Positions 45,771-59,117 of a stretch of 64,000 nt of DNA are shown here, one piece after another. The notes under the pieces were generated by a model. That model searched no databases and was not told the DNA's origin. It was given only the letters and a program-made list of their open reading frames with translations. Numbering within the stretch: the stretch's first letter is position 1; each line of letters starts with the position of its first letter. A program made the position numbers and the translations under genes. This DNA comes from Wyeomyia smithii (lineage: Eukaryota > Arthropoda > Insecta > Diptera > Culicidae). The stretch is from assembly GCF_029784165.1 (NCBI RefSeq), contig NC_073694.1, positions 24,500,506 through 24,564,505 of the forward strand. The letters run 5' to 3'.

Positions 45771-46699
45771 CGAACATTTTGATTCCAATAGTCAAACGGG
45801 GTAATAATTTTAAATTTGCCATGTTTAAATAAGAAAATTGGAAAGTGTGGAAAGTTAAAGAGAGCATAGTAGAGAGCCCTACTCTTAGTTTGTCGTCAGG
45901 CAAATCTTTCCCCTCGCCTTCGTCAATGTTCTGTTCGGCAATGAAGTTTAAAACGGGATTCAACAACCTGTATCCAACAGTACCCCGCGATTTAGGAAGG
46001 AGAAAAAAAATTAGTCATCAGAATCGTCGATCGATTTCATCGATTTCCAGCTCAGTGAAGTTGTGCAGGAATCATTTGGTGTCAAAGGCCACAGAAAAAC
46101 GCGTCCCTAGAATGACAGGAGCGATACGCAGAGACGGCGGATAACAGCAACCTGATTGCGGAGCTTTGCACCAGGGAATGCGAATCAGCTGCAAGAACTG
46201 GAGCCCCGTAGGATAAACCAGAAAGTGAAGAAGGTTTGATAGACGTAAGAAAGTGGGAGAAAGTGAACGGAAAATAAAAGTTTTGGATAACGTAGTGCAA
46301 CACAGTTCCATCAACAGTTCCGTGCATTTTCTTGAATCGATGAAAATTTGAAATAAGTGTGCCGACCCTGCGGTTTGGGTTCAGGGAGTCCATGTAGCGC
46401 TCGCTGCTGTGGCTAGTTGGTACTTACAAATCAATACCTAACGATAGTTCCAAGGAGTCATAAGTCTGGAGCCAGGCGGGTTTTAGTGGATCGGGTGTAG
46501 CAAACTCAATCCCACTCTCTGTATTCTTTTCTCAGGTGTGTGGTGCAGATTTTCCACCACTCTGAAAAAAAAAATGGATGTGTAAACGTGAACCCAATGC
46601 TTCTAAATTTAAGTTCTCTAGTTATTTGAATCGGCTGGCTGAACGGCTGGATAATGCGTGTGCACCTACAGGAATAAAATAGACCCCACATGTGGTTCT
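45771..46699. other. Unassigned repeat-like region
   Basis: No gene supported. The phrase around 46530-46570 (TTCTCAGGTGTGTGGTGCAG then CACCACTCTGAAAAA) resembles 42920-42970 and may belong to a shared repeat. Confidence 0.25.
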
Positions 46700-47997
46700 T
46701 AGCCTCTTATCTATCCACTCCTATCCCGACCTCCACGCGGTGCCAGCTGAGATACGAGTAACCAAGGGAACATCGGGTAACCAACCCCGGTGGGAACTGT
46801 TGACAGAGAGGAGGGCTCTTTTGAGTTTCCGAGCGTCTGTCCTCCATGTTAGAAGCTGCTTAAAACGGCGTCTGTACTCCAGGTTAGGGGCGGCCGATTG
46901 CCGTCCTCGTACCAACGTGGGACTCCAAACAGTGTTGTGCACGATGGTCCTCCAGCGAGATAGGGGGTTGGTGCGCAGGCCTTACAAGTAAAACACTCAT
47001 AAGTAATGAACGAGGAACAAAGAAATTCGAACTGGAACAATCGGCACAGACCTATGCGACGAAAACGGACTAATGATTGGAAACTCGGGACGTGGAACTG
47101 CCGGTCTCTCAATTTTCAAAGGAGCACACGAGTGCTTTCCGGAGTATTGGAATCCCGCAGATTCGACGTCGTAGCGCTGCAGGAGGTGTGCTGGAAGGGC
47201 TCAATGGTACGTAAGTTTCGGGATGGTCATGCCATCCACCAGAGCTGCGGCAACACGCATGACCTGGGGACTGCTTTTATAGTGATGGGCAAGATGCGAA
47301 ACGGGTGATTGGGTGGTGGTCAATCAGTCCTCGAATGTGCATGTTGAGAATCAAGGGCCGTTTCTTCAACATCAGCATCATTAACGTGCACAGCCCTCAC
47401 CTCGGAAGTGCCGAAGACGACAAGGATTAATTCTACGCGCAGTTGAAGCGTGAGTACGACCGCTGCCCAAAACATGATATCAAGATCGTCATCGGGGATT
47501 TCAACGCTCAGGTCGGCCAGGAGGAGGAACACAAACCGGTTTTTGGAAGGTTCAGCGCGCACCAGCTGACCAACAAAATGGGCCTAAGACTCATCGGCTT
47601 TGCCGCCTCCAAGAACATGGCCGTGCGTAGTACCTGCTTCCAGCACAACCTCCTACACAAGTACACCTGGAGGTCACCAAATCAGACAGAAACACAGATC
47701 GACCACGTTCTGATTGACTGTCGGTACTTCTCAGACATCATCGACGTCAGATCCTATAGGAGCGCTAACGTCGACTCGAACCATGGTGATGGTTAAGATG
47801 CGCCCAAAACTCTCCGTTGTTAACAACATTCGGTACCGACGCCCGCCTCGGTTAGATTACGAGCGACTGAAGCAGCCTAACGTCGCCGAAAACTACGCGC
47901 ATTCACTCGAAGCTGCGCTGCCGGAAGAGGACCAGCTGGAGGAAGCTCCTCTCGAGGACTATTGGAACACTATCAGAACAGCCATCAACAGCGTAGC

Positions 47998-48083
<86 letters not shown>

Positions 48084-49140
48084 GGATGAAGATGGTAGTA
48101 TTCTGACGGACGATCGTTAGGTGACCGAAAGGTGGAAGCAGCACTTCGACGAACGCCTGAATTGCGCCCAGGCAGGAGACCATGGCGGCGGAGAAAGCGA
48201 TCCCGCCGGTGCAACAAATGTAGAAGACGTGCCAGCCCCAACGATAGGCGAAGTTAAGGATGCCATCAAGCAGCAGATCAAAAAACAATAAATCGGCTGG
48301 CAAGGATGGCCTCGGAGCGGAGCTTATGAAGATGGGCCCGGAAAAGCTGGCCGTTTGTTTGCACCGGTTGATTGCAAGAATTTGGGATACAGAACAGCTA
48401 CCGGAGGAGTGGAAAGATGGGGTTTTCTGTCCTATCTATAAGAAAGGCGACAAATTGGACTGTGGGAAGGTCATGGACGAAAACGGCTTTCCGGGGAAGC
48501 TGATTAGACTAATAAAGGCTACGGTGGATGGGACGCAGTGCTGTGTGCGGATTTCGAGTGGATAGTCGGGTTCATTTGAATACCTCAGGGGGCTTTAACA
48601 GGGTGATGGTCTCTCCTGCCTGCTATTCAATATTGCGCTACAGGGTGTAATGAATCGAGCGGACATCAACACGCGGGGCACGATTTTTAACAAATCCGGT
48701 GAATTCGTTTGCTCTGCTGATGACATGGACATTGTCGGCAGAAAAACTGCGGCGGTGGCAGAACAGTACACCAGACTAAAACGCGAAGCAGCGAGGATTG
48801 GGTTGCTGATAAATACGTCTAAAACGAAGCTCCACAAGCATTTGCGGTCGAACAGACTTAGCCCCCGTACGAAGTGTGACCTGTACAAAACGGATGCAGG
48901 AGAACGGAATATGGAGGCGAAGGATGAACCATGAGCTCGCGCAACTCTACGGCGAACCCAGTATTCAAAAGGTGGCCAAAGCAAAAAAGAAGACGACCAG
49001 GAACGCAGCGAGCAAGATGGGTAGACCAGGTGGAGCGAGATCTGGCGGAGAGTACACGGTGTCCTAGGGATTGAAGAGCAGCAGCTAATAACCGAGTGAA
49101 TTGGAGAAACTTTGTTTATCATGACGGAATGCCAAATAAA
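46700..49140 (+). mobile_element. RTE-type non-LTR retrotransposon, degenerate
   Basis: A 5' leader at 46700-47000, then an endonuclease frame from 47006 (LGTWNCRSLN, VALQEVCWKG, IVIGDFNAQVG, QIDHVLIDCRY) broken near 47308 and 47430. RT N-terminal part at 48260-48470 (KSAGKDGLGAELMK, YKKGDKLD). After an internal deletion, RT C-terminal part (CSADDMDIVGR, LKREAARIGLLINTSKTK) and the tail MNHELAQLYGEPS. The 3' end is CAAATAAATAAAATAAATAA near 49140. The CFDP2-like endonuclease plus this tail fit the RTE clade, as in mosquito JAM1-like elements (inference). It also carries the GAT expansion. Confidence 0.82.
47999..48083. repeat. (GAT)28 trinucleotide repeat inside RTE ORF
   Basis: 85 bp of uninterrupted GAT repeat, in the frame that would encode poly-Asp after SVADD. 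It lies where relatives have only a short acidic stretch. Confidence 0.95.
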
Positions 49141-50599
49141 TAAAATAAATAATAGTTATTTGAATGACATTTTCAAATGTTCGCTTTCTCAATTTGAAAA
49201 CTTGAATATATGCCTCCCAACTTGCTTAAAAAATGTAACTGTTTTTGTCTGAATTTTAACATTGTTTTTTTTTTTGTATAAGTTTTAACATGATATTGGT
49301 TTGGCCTTTGGGGAAGGGTTCAAACTTCAACCCCCAATAACACTTCCCCCAAAACGGCTATGAGTACATATTTGTGTTTAACACCACTGACTGTACACAT
49401 CGCTGCTAAAAAACGCGAACGAGCAAAACAGGAACGACGGGTGGTGAATATTAGCGATCGGCGCAACATCAAAACAAATGACCCCCTCATCTTCCATCCA
49501 GTTTCCCCGCATCCACAACAGAAGAGACCGGCTTCGGCGCCGTCGCGTCGCTGCGCATGATTAAAAGCACACTTTCGGTATAGTTCACCACAGCACACCA
49601 CACCACATCACACAGTCCAAGCCAGTCTCAGCTGGCCGCGCTGCTTTTGGATTGGTGGTTCAATTATTTCTTGTCAAGGGAACGAACGTGACGCTGTTAG
49701 TAATTCGGGTTTTTTTGCTGTCTGGAATTTCGAGTGTCTCCATTTAATAGTGAATTTTTAATCGCCAAGAAGGTGTTAAGTGTTACTCGTAGCAAGTGAG
49801 TCGTGAAATTCGTCGAAGAATCGCACCAATTAAAGGTAAGTGATAGTCGGATGTAACGAGAGATGGCAAAAGTAATGAAATATTTATTCTGTCGATAAAC
49901 CGATCTTAAATTGAAACTGGTTTTGTGGGAATGACGTATCCGCTTAGTTTTTTTTTGCTGATCATGACATCGGTTCATCGGTTAAACGTTCAAGACTGGT
50001 TGGAAATTGTGGCTTCTCGGAAGATATGCGCGTTTAGTTGAGAACATTTTGCACCGCAAAAAGTTACGTAATCAGTATTGTCACCGCATACACAAAGTGG
50101 GTCTGGTGATAACCTATCTTAACCATTGCTTCCGGAGATAAACAATTAGAAGCGACCGAAGCGGTGCAAAGGGAACTCGAACTTGAAGAAAGAAAGTAGG
50201 CCTATAGAACTGCTGAAGAGAAGCGTAAAAGCTACTCCAAGTAAGCACTTGCTGCACGGTTGATTTTGCAGGAAAACAGGCTTGTTAAACCTGTTGAGGT
50301 AAGTCGCGTGTCCGCTGAACTTAAAATACGCACATTAGTGACGGATTCTCTGTTGCTGTGAGAGCTACAATTGAAGTTTCGACCAGCATGAGCCAAATGC
50401 TCATGATTACGATTGTTCGCGGCTTCTCAACGCTTTTGCAGAATAGTGCCAAGACAAAAAATAAATGAGACGTTTAGGATGATATGAGACTTTCGGAACC
50501 ACTGCTTTGAAGAGATGGTGAATACCAGACGTATGTTATTGACGTAGAACTACATTTTTCTTCAATCCGGGTAAATTTCTGTGGAAAGGTATTTTGGTT
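49141..50599 (+). other. Possible promoter and non-coding first exon, then unassigned sequence
   Basis: 49560-49690 is a CA-rich, comparatively GC-rich stretch with an initiator-like TCAG. 49740-49835 looks like untranslated leader and ends AAAG at a consensus donor GTAAGT (49836). No coding exon that joins it is visible to the right within the window, so a host gene starting here is only a possibility. 50150-50480 contains short degenerate charged ORF pieces, perhaps LTR-element gag. Confidence 0.3.
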
Positions 50600-51903
50600 A
50601 GACCTGTGCGCCGACCATATCATCGGCGGCGGCGGCGTAGGAAACATTTATCCTCGGCGGCGATCGGCGCGCCGGCGTGACGCCGTTGACTTTTATCGGT
50701 GGCGGCGGCGGCAGCGTGTATCGGCGTGACTCTAATTACCACTTTTAAAATATTGCGCTGTGCTTTTGTACTCTCATTTTCGGATTTTTTTAATTCAACG
50801 TTCATAAATAAAAATGTATGGGTCAGGGTTGACAGGATGGAGAAAAAAGAACCAAAAATGGTAAGAAAAGAAATAAACAAACAAAGTATAAACAAGTGTG
50901 AATACCAAAAAATCATCAACGAGCCCACAAAAAAAAAAAATACGAGATGTTCAGTTTAGGAAAAAAAGATAGATAGTTTTTCGATATGTTCATTTCGATT
51001 AACCGTAGACCTACTTCGGGAAAATTTGATAAATCTTACGTTGGGTCGTTTTCAATTTTCATATATTTTGTTAGGTTACCCATGGAAAAATTGTAAAAAA
51101 TGTAAATTTTTTTTCATTCGAATAGAATTTTTCTTTAAACTCCACAGATTCTTCATTTTCTATTGCGACTTTTAAAACATATTCATTATCATTACCACCT
51201 GGAAAATTTCGTTTGTTTGAAATAGCGTTGAAATAGGCAACAAAATCACATTAACTATGTGATGTCATCTCCATGAAAATCGCCTTAAAATATGATCCAT
51301 TCTGACCGAAAAGTTAGCAGAAATCACCATGGTAGGGGAAAATAGCTGAAAGTGTTCTTTTCGATGCCGTAACGTTCAAGCAACAAAGTAACGAGGAACC
51401 AGCAAACAAATAAAATGTTTGAAAACGTTCTTTTTGATCATTTTGATTAATATTAAATTCATCGTTAATTTTGGTGAAAAGTTTAAAATCGACGTTGAAA
51501 ATAATTATCTACAAAAAATCTCTGTTTCAGCTTATTTAATGTTAAATATTGGGGGACTTAGGGAACATTTGTAGATACACGCTCAGGGGAAGGGAGGTAC
51601 TTAACGAAGTGTTGCACTGCGTGAGGCCACCATGTAAAATTGCGTTACGTAGGGGTGAAGGGGTATTGAGAATTGCCAATCCCGCGATATTTAATATACG
51701 AGTGTTCCCTTATCGGCTGTGATTTGCGGTATTTTTATAATCATGGACAAATCTAGCAAACACAACCACTATCGGCGCGGTAAAAATTTCCCCGGCGGCG
51801 CGCTAAAAATTCTCGGCGGCGCGCCGGGTCCAAATTATCGGCGGCGGCGGCGTGCGTAAAAGTGTCGGCGGCAGCGGTGCGGCGTGGCGTCGCACAGGAC
51901 TAA
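50600..51903. mobile_element. 1.3-kb hAT-like element with CGG-rich ends
   Basis: Flanked by TTTTGGTT (50592-50599 and 51904-51911). Ends AGACCTGTGCGCCGAC and complement TTAGTCCTGTGCGACGCC. About 120 bp inside each end is packed with CGGCGG/GGCGCGCC, while the middle is AT-rich. An 8-bp duplication and the CCTGTGCG end are typical of hAT. No transposase seen. Confidence 0.8.
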
Positions 51904-52091
51904 TTTTGGTTGATTAAATGAAAATGTTTATCAACCGAGCAAAAAAAAAAACCTAAAAAGCCACTATAACCACAGACAAACAGACCTGCCACTCGATGAC
52001 GATTTAATCGACCAGAAAAACAACGATTATTTTGAAATTTTACTTAATGGGCAGTAATGCTGCTAATATCGCTATAAGCAAGCGTGCACTA

Positions 52092-53431
52092 GGGTGTCCC
52101 AAAAAAAATCGATGTTGAAAAAGTTGACTTTCTAAAAATTTGTTTTCAGGTTGCCCAAACGTGATTTATGAAAAAATGACTTTTTTAGGCTACAAACCCA
52201 CTCTGGATTTTTTTTTCAATTCTGTTCGATTCTTAAATTTTTCCATATATTTTTTTATTTTTGTGGGGTTGTTTTTGAACTTCCAGAGCTCATTAAAGAT
52301 CACAAAAAAAAAAAGAATTTTTCCTCATAATTTCTAGATAAAACCCTTTAAAACACAGATAAAAACAAATTTTGATCAAGAACTGAAATTTTCATTCAAA
52401 GCGGGATTTACGACGAAAATTTACATGAAAAAAGATCCTTGATATCTAATCGGGGGGCTGAGATATTGGCATTTTTCTATGTGATAGAAAACTATGCATT
52501 TTAACAAATATGTTAAATAATTGTTTTGTTTAGGAAATAAAAAATAACAATGTTCAGAAAACAAATGCATTTTTGGATGACTGATAACTTAGTAGAAGGT
52601 TTGAAAATTCGGAAAAATCTGCGAAAAAAGTTAGAACCTAATAGAAAACTAATAGAAAACTCAATGTTGCTCTTAATATGGAAGAGATAGAAACATGATG
52701 TCTTCGATAAAGTTCCTTGTTTTAAGATAATATAAAACTTTGTCGAAGACACCTTGCGTCTATCTTATTCTGATAAAAAAGTATTTTTTTATCTCACTCA
52801 TTGGTGGTTTGATCACCCATCTTTCTACATTAAAAGATGTATTTTTAAATATCCTGAAACTTGAACATACCTTATGGCTATAATCAACATTTGAATATTC
52901 GCTGTTTAGGAAATTTTACGCACAAGCGGCAAAATAAAACACTGTGCAATGGAGATATTGATGCATAGTTTTCCATCACATGTAAAAATGCTAATATCTG
53001 AGCCCCCCGATAAGATATCGAGGATCTTTTTTCATGTAAATTTTCGTCTTAAATCCCGCTTTGCAGTAAAAATTTCAGTTCTTGATCAAAACAATTTTTT
53101 ATATGCGTTTTGAAGCGTTTTATCTGGAAATTATGAAAAGAATTCACTTTTTTGTGATGTTCAATGGGCTCTGTGAGTCAAATAATTAAACGCGATGCTG
53201 AACCAAACCATGCAAAATATTCAAAAACTGGAAAAATTTAAGAATCAAACAGATTTGAAAAAAGTGCAGAAGAGTGGTTTTGTAGCTTGTTCTTAAATCA
53301 CGTTTGGGCAACCTGAAAACGATTTTTTAGAAAGTCGAAATGTTCTACAAAAATGCAATAAATAACATTATCTTTCAATTTAGGGCTGAGCACCTTAACT
53401 TTTTCAACATCGGTTTTTTTTTTTGACAGCC
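52092..53431. mobile_element. 1.34-kb foldback element (long inverted arms)
   Basis: The left arm 52092-52500 and right arm 52965-53431 are inverted copies with small indels, starting GGGTGTCCCAAAAAA and (complement) GGCTGTCAAAAAA. TA lies on both sides (52090-52091 and 53432-53433). The loop 52500-52965 has no coding sequence. TA and GGGTGTCCCA-type ends suggest a Tc1/mariner-related MITE. Confidence 0.82.
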
Positions 53432-53433
53432 TA

Positions 53434-56400
53434 GTGTACATTCATTATCGAAGACAAAAACCGTCGGTAATGCCGCTGGTGTTGATTTAAGCAAGCGTGC
53501 ACACCCATCAGCAAAGACAAGAACCGTTTTACAGAAATAAGTTAGTAGGCAATAAGCTCACATGGTGGCGCATGAGTGTTAGAATAAGGACGAAGATTTT
53601 TAAGGATTTTTCTTCGAAGAGACAGGTCTGTTTGTCTGTGCTAGAACTATCAAACAACATGTCATGGATCTCAAAATATTTAGAATCATCAATGTTATTT
53701 CGACACGAAGACTTTTCAAAAATTGGTCGTAAACATCTGTTTCAGCAGAATAATAAAAAAAAACAATTATAAAATATATTAAAATTCTCCTACGGTGCTT
53801 ATTATTCCATTATATTAGGCGTTTTAGACATTTTGGATAGCATTTTTCGCATTCAAGACATTTTTGATAATGCTTTGAAATTTTTGCCATTTTTTGTCAA
53901 CTTGGTCATTCGGAATTCCAATCTATGATTTTAAACTTTAATTGGGCTGTGATGTAAGAAATTTTTCTTCATCTGCTCCGACACGCAACACAAAGTAATA
54001 TATCGGAAATAAATTTCCTTGGCAAAGAAGAAAGAAAAACTAGACGCTAGATTTATCGTAGTAATTGAAGCTGGAACTAAAGCTGCTGCACTCTAGCTGT
54101 AGAATAGAAAATTATCACGCTCCACACTTTTGCATCCTTCTTCCTTGACGTGTACAACCTCTCACAGAAACTCTGAAGTGTGGGTGTCTGTTTTTATGGT
54201 GTTATTTACGCCTTTTTACGCTCGTTAGAGTTTCGAGATTTGTGGAAAGCTAGCAGCATCCAGCAGCTAGACTAGGCTCTAGGTCTCTAGGTTGGCCGTC
54301 TTATGAAAATGGACATTTGCTTCTGTGCTGCAACTGCAAGCAAGAAAACGTTGTCATAAATCACTTGCACATGCACACGCAGGGAACACGCTTAACAGTT
54401 GGAAAATTTCCACTAATGAATATGCATATGGAATACGTGATGCACCAGCATTAGCATCCTTGGAGGGATTTGCATATCGCAGTGTGAACTGGAAACCGGG
54501 GTTCGGAGTTTGTTTTCAGTTTTGTTTTTGGCAGATTCGACTGCGAGTAAAATTTAAAATTTCTTGCAAACGATTTGATGATGAAAAAGTGTTAACAATG
54601 CTGACAATTTCGAGTACATGTTCATTATCTGAATGGAACTTTTCCCTACACCGACAGTCAGTGGGTTCTGTCACATAAACGTACGATTAGAATGACGAGC
54701 CCTACAAGAATAGATGTGGTAATTTCCCAATGTACGACCGAAGGGGAATGTTGTTGAGATTCAGCTTTCGGAGCAATTTCCCAGGTACGTACGGTGATGT
54801 CGTTCCCGTTGAAGGACTTCTCCCTACCACAGCCTCCACCAGCTACCAAATGGAATGGAAGCATGCAAAGCGAGAAGCGGGCGCGCAGATCGATTACGAT
54901 GCCACCCTCCTCCCCCTAACTGCCGTACCATCGAGAGACATTTATGAATACAAATAAGCCACAAATAGTAGTACACAATACATGCCCTTCGTATGGTACT
55001 TCTGTTTGACATGGACCAAATCCTCCTCCCCTCTGATCAACCTAGCTCGCTTGGGAATGGGGGGAGAGAAAATACATGCCGGAATTTTGGGTACGTGATA
55101 ACCAACCCTGAGCGAACGGCAATATCCAGTGATGGTGACCACATTTCCATCACACACAATCTCCGTTCCGTTTGCCCTCTTTTGTTCGGAAGCTGCCGCG
55201 TGATGGGGTGTAGGCTTTTGTAGCAGCCAGCCGCGAGGGGTTGGGGGACAGGAAAGTTCCATTACATTCCCATATCACATCGCAAGGCTGCTCGTTGGGA
55301 GCTAGTTGTTAGGGACCGTTGGTGGTCCCGAGCAATACCGTTTAGATCCCGATGACGATGAAAGCAACTTGTTGGTATTTTCCCACCCTTTTATTAGAGA
55401 ATTTTGGAACTATTAGCAATTGAATGGGTGAGGATTCTTGGTCGGAGATTCAGTGACAAATGTTCCGAGTGATGGATGGATGATACGACTTGAAATGATA
55501 AATGCTCAATTATCAGCTGGCAGAAGGAACAATGCCAAAAGTGCTTCATCATCATCACACCTCTTCATTACAAATCGCTCTACGAAATCTTCCAAATTAT
55601 GTAAAATCGACTGAGCCATCGAAATGTCGTGCTCCACTCGAAAAACAGCTGAAAGACATCTTCTTTCGTAGCCGGAGCATCCAACCAAGCTTCCGTCGTT
55701 AGCTCTTGTCGTGCTACGGATCCGGTGGAACGTCGTTATCATATAAATTGAATCCTGCCTGACGGTCTAAAACTTGGACACACTTGACGGAACATTTTCC
55801 ACCCATTCCACGGTGCCGGTGAAAAAGCCTCCCCAGGATAATATTTCTCCGCTCCGAGGAAGCAGCTTTTCTCGAAGACGCACCACAAGGCAAAACGAAA
55901 ATCGATAAAACCAATAAAGAGGAGGCTCGCACACACACACACACACACACCCAGCATAGAGAAGCGTCCATGTTTAAGCGGTAAATGTTGACTAATAAAC
56001 TAGACACGATTGGTGTGCCTTCGAAAGCTGTTGCGAATTTTAAAGCGATCCAAATTGAGTTGAAATTCTACCTAGTTTCCCAGTCAGGTAAATAAACACC
56101 CAACCTACGCGTGTTGCAATGATTGCAATGCACTTCGAGCCACAATAAAGAGAGCGCTAGTATGTTGCCATGCCAGGAGAGGTCGTTGAAACATCTGGCA
56201 TGGAGTGCAGCATATTTGCAGTCGACTCACAGCTGTGGAAAAATGCCGGTACAGTTCTGCATTCCGGTTCACAGGTATAAATCACTGATTCACTTGTTCA
56301 CCATCAGGAATTCTACGGATGGTTTACAAGTTTCCTCGGGCTCGTGAATGTCGTTTCCACTGACGGATGGTGCATGGCATTAAACTATCTTATTTGTTAC

Positions 56401-56780
56401 CATTTGTGAGCAACGCTCGACTGTCTGGCATACGGAGGACTGTCACCGTTCTGATGCATAGTCTGTAGAGTACTTTTCCAGTAGGAGTGTGAAATTTACG
56501 TTCCTCGCAAAGGAATGATAACTGTCTTGATCTGACTTTTCCATGAAAAAACTTAATCCCGGAAAGAGCAACAATACATATTCAACTGTCTACTGAACAA
56601 GTATTGAATTTTATTCAACTACCATAAAACAAGCACTAGTATTTGTGTGTGAATTATTCTTCAAATGACTCCGGAATCGAGCATGTTAGTTTTTGGTTTG
56701 TTTTTAAGAAATATTGAAAAAGATACGACTTCTTCCTGCAAATTTTGCGAAAATAAAATTAAGTTTGATCAACTTTAGAG
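53434..56780. other. Non-coding region, possibly intronic
   Basis: ATs and small ORFs on both strands (for example 54730-54957, 55262-54942) overlap each other and show no family motif or coding bias. 54410-54490 contains ATGCATAT/TTTGCATAT octamer-like sites. Position downstream of the possible first exon at 49.8 kb allows an intron. Nothing else supported. Confidence 0.3.
55928..55950. repeat. (CA)n microsatellite
   Basis: Eleven CA units. Confidence 0.95.
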
Positions 56781-57679
56781 CCTTTCCTTTCGGGTTTCGT
56801 GCTACTAGGAAATCAAATGAAGCGTGTCATTAGGTGGAGGCTCATTAATGACCGTCTATGCGTATTGAGGATCAAGGGCAGATTCTTCAATTACAGCCTT
56901 ATCAACGTGTACCCGCCGACAAACGACAAAAACCATAACGTAAAGGAGGAGTTCTATGAGCTCCTTGCGAAAACATATGTGGAGTGCCCACAACACGATA
57001 TAAAGATCGTCATCGGAGATACGAACGCACAAATCGGACGAGAGGAGTTCTTTCGTCCCGTTAATGGTAGGGAAAGCCTTCACTCTACCACCAACGACAA
57101 CGGCTTGAGGTTAGTGAACTTCGCCGCGGCCAGGGAAATGGCCATCTGTAGTACTCATTTTGCACGTGTTAATATTCGGAAGCACACCTGGAGACACCCC
57201 AATGGAGAGGCATGCTCCCAGATCGACCACATGCTGATCGACGGCCGGCACTTTTCAGACGTCATAGATGTGCGACCAAATCACTATCTCGTGGTAGGCA
57301 AGATTCGCGCCCGGTTGTCCAACGTATTCAAATCGAGTTCGGCGAGGAAGATACGTCTAGACATCCAGAGGTTTTCATCGGAAGGAGTTGCTGCAGAGTA
57401 TACTCGGAAAGTTGATAGACGGATCGGTTAACCAGCTGGAGGGGACCTGAACAAGCAGTGGAAGCACATCCATGATGCGGTCAGCGAAACAGCGCGAGAA
57501 GTGATAGGCATGACAACGAGAACCACGCGTAGTGGGTGGTTCGATGCTGTGTGTCTAGAGGTGACGGAAGAGAAGAACCGAGCCTACGTCAACACGTTAG
57601 TAGCAGCTAATCGTGTAACGCATCACATGCGGGAGAAATACCGGGAGGCAAGAGCTGCCTAAAAGAGGCTCCACTGCCG

Positions 57680-59043
57680 CACTGTGGGGCAGAACCCAGA
57701 AAAGTCGCGACAAAACTCAAAAAAAAACGAAATTCAGTTTTCATGCCTCATTTTATTTTCTACTTGCAGTAGACATGTTATCGACTGGAAATCATGACAA
57801 TTCACTTTGAAAAATAAATTAGGAAATGTGCTATAATGTTGTGAAAGTGAGGATTTACAAGGCTTGTAATATGAAAGTAAAAAATTTCACAGATATTTTC
57901 CAGTAGGGCATGCAAATACTTATAAATTAATTAAATAACTCATATGACTCTCATAAAATAGAATATAAACTAAAAGGTAATGTGATACCAAGACAGTTTT
58001 GTTGAAAATAGGTTCGAAGGAGGCATAGTATGTCAAACAAGTTTTTTTTGTAATTTTTCCTCATTTTCGGCAATATGAAAAACATAAAGTTCTACGTTGT
58101 TCTGCTATGACACTATTATTGTACTAAAATACAAGGTATTGGCTAGTACTAAACCAAAAATCAGCTGCTACTAGTTGCGACTTACCGAGTAATTCGAGTT
58201 TTCGCAACGATTGTTTTCATGTCAATTAATGTAAAAAATCGTCAATCAGCAGGGTCCGTATCGATGTTTTTCCTACAAAAGGCTTCGCTAAATGCCGGTG
58301 TATGCATTACGACCATAATCGTGTTCGGGGGTCTTTCAAAACTGACGTCCAGTAGTATGAAGACCCCTCAGAAATAATTATTAGTTCTTAGGAAACAGTT
58401 TGTTATTGGATGAACAGTGTCTTAAACAAAAGTAAGCGTTTAGTATCTATGCCAAATGGAATAAAATATAACAAGAAGAGCTCTTAGAAAGGGAACATGA
58501 CCAACTAATCTTCAATTGAACAATGTTCCTATTTGAAATATTTTGTCACAAACAATAACATTAAAATTATATTTTATATTGTTTCTCAAAAATGATGACA
58601 CATCACAGGTTGGCAAAAAACTATACAAAGACAACTGCAAACTTCCAATAATTCATTTCATGATGACTCGGAAGTTCGAATATATCTGAAATTGAAACAT
58701 ATGTACCTAAGTCCCAGCTATGATTCATTACTGAAATTTTGGGTTTATGAATAATGAAAATAATTTTATCTCGTTAACGGTCCGTCCTACAGTTGTAATA
58801 TGTTTGACAACTTTATGTCAATTGATGATATAAACAACTTTCCCGAAGCTAAGGCTAGCACCATTTATTCAGAAGATAGATGTCAGCGCCATCTGTAGAA
58901 AAAAAAATAAAGCTGCCTGAATACATTTTTCAAAGAGATGTTTTTATGGTGAACAACATTTCCGAAGACATGAACACTGTGGAAACAACTGTTAAGGAGT
59001 TATGAGGTTTTGTCGCACCAACGGACCAATTTGCCCCACTGTG
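57680..59043. mobile_element. Transib-like element with RSS-like termini, non-autonomous
   Basis: A 1364-bp insertion with the 5-bp duplication TGCCG (57675-57679, 59044-59048). The empty site keeps the RTE frame (LHCRKKRE). Left end: CACTGTG, 23 bases, ACAAAACTC. Right end (complement): CACAGTG, 23 bases, ACAAAACCT. A 5-bp GC-rich duplication and CACWRTG heptamer ends are the hallmarks of Transib, the superfamily related to RAG1. The interior is AT-rich with no transposase. Confidence 0.85.
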
Positions 59044-59117
59044 TGCCGTAAGAAACGTGAGCACTACGATCGCGTCCGGCACGACACGAGGGGCTTCTAT
59101 AGGGTAGATCTACTTAA

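Noticed and set aside
47903..48303. Poly-Ile and poly-Ser ORFs on the minus strand
   Set aside because: They are translations of the (GAT)n array.
54730..55262. Overlapping ORFs of 75 and 106 codons on opposite strands
   Set aside because: No family motif, no consistent third-position bias and mutual overlap.
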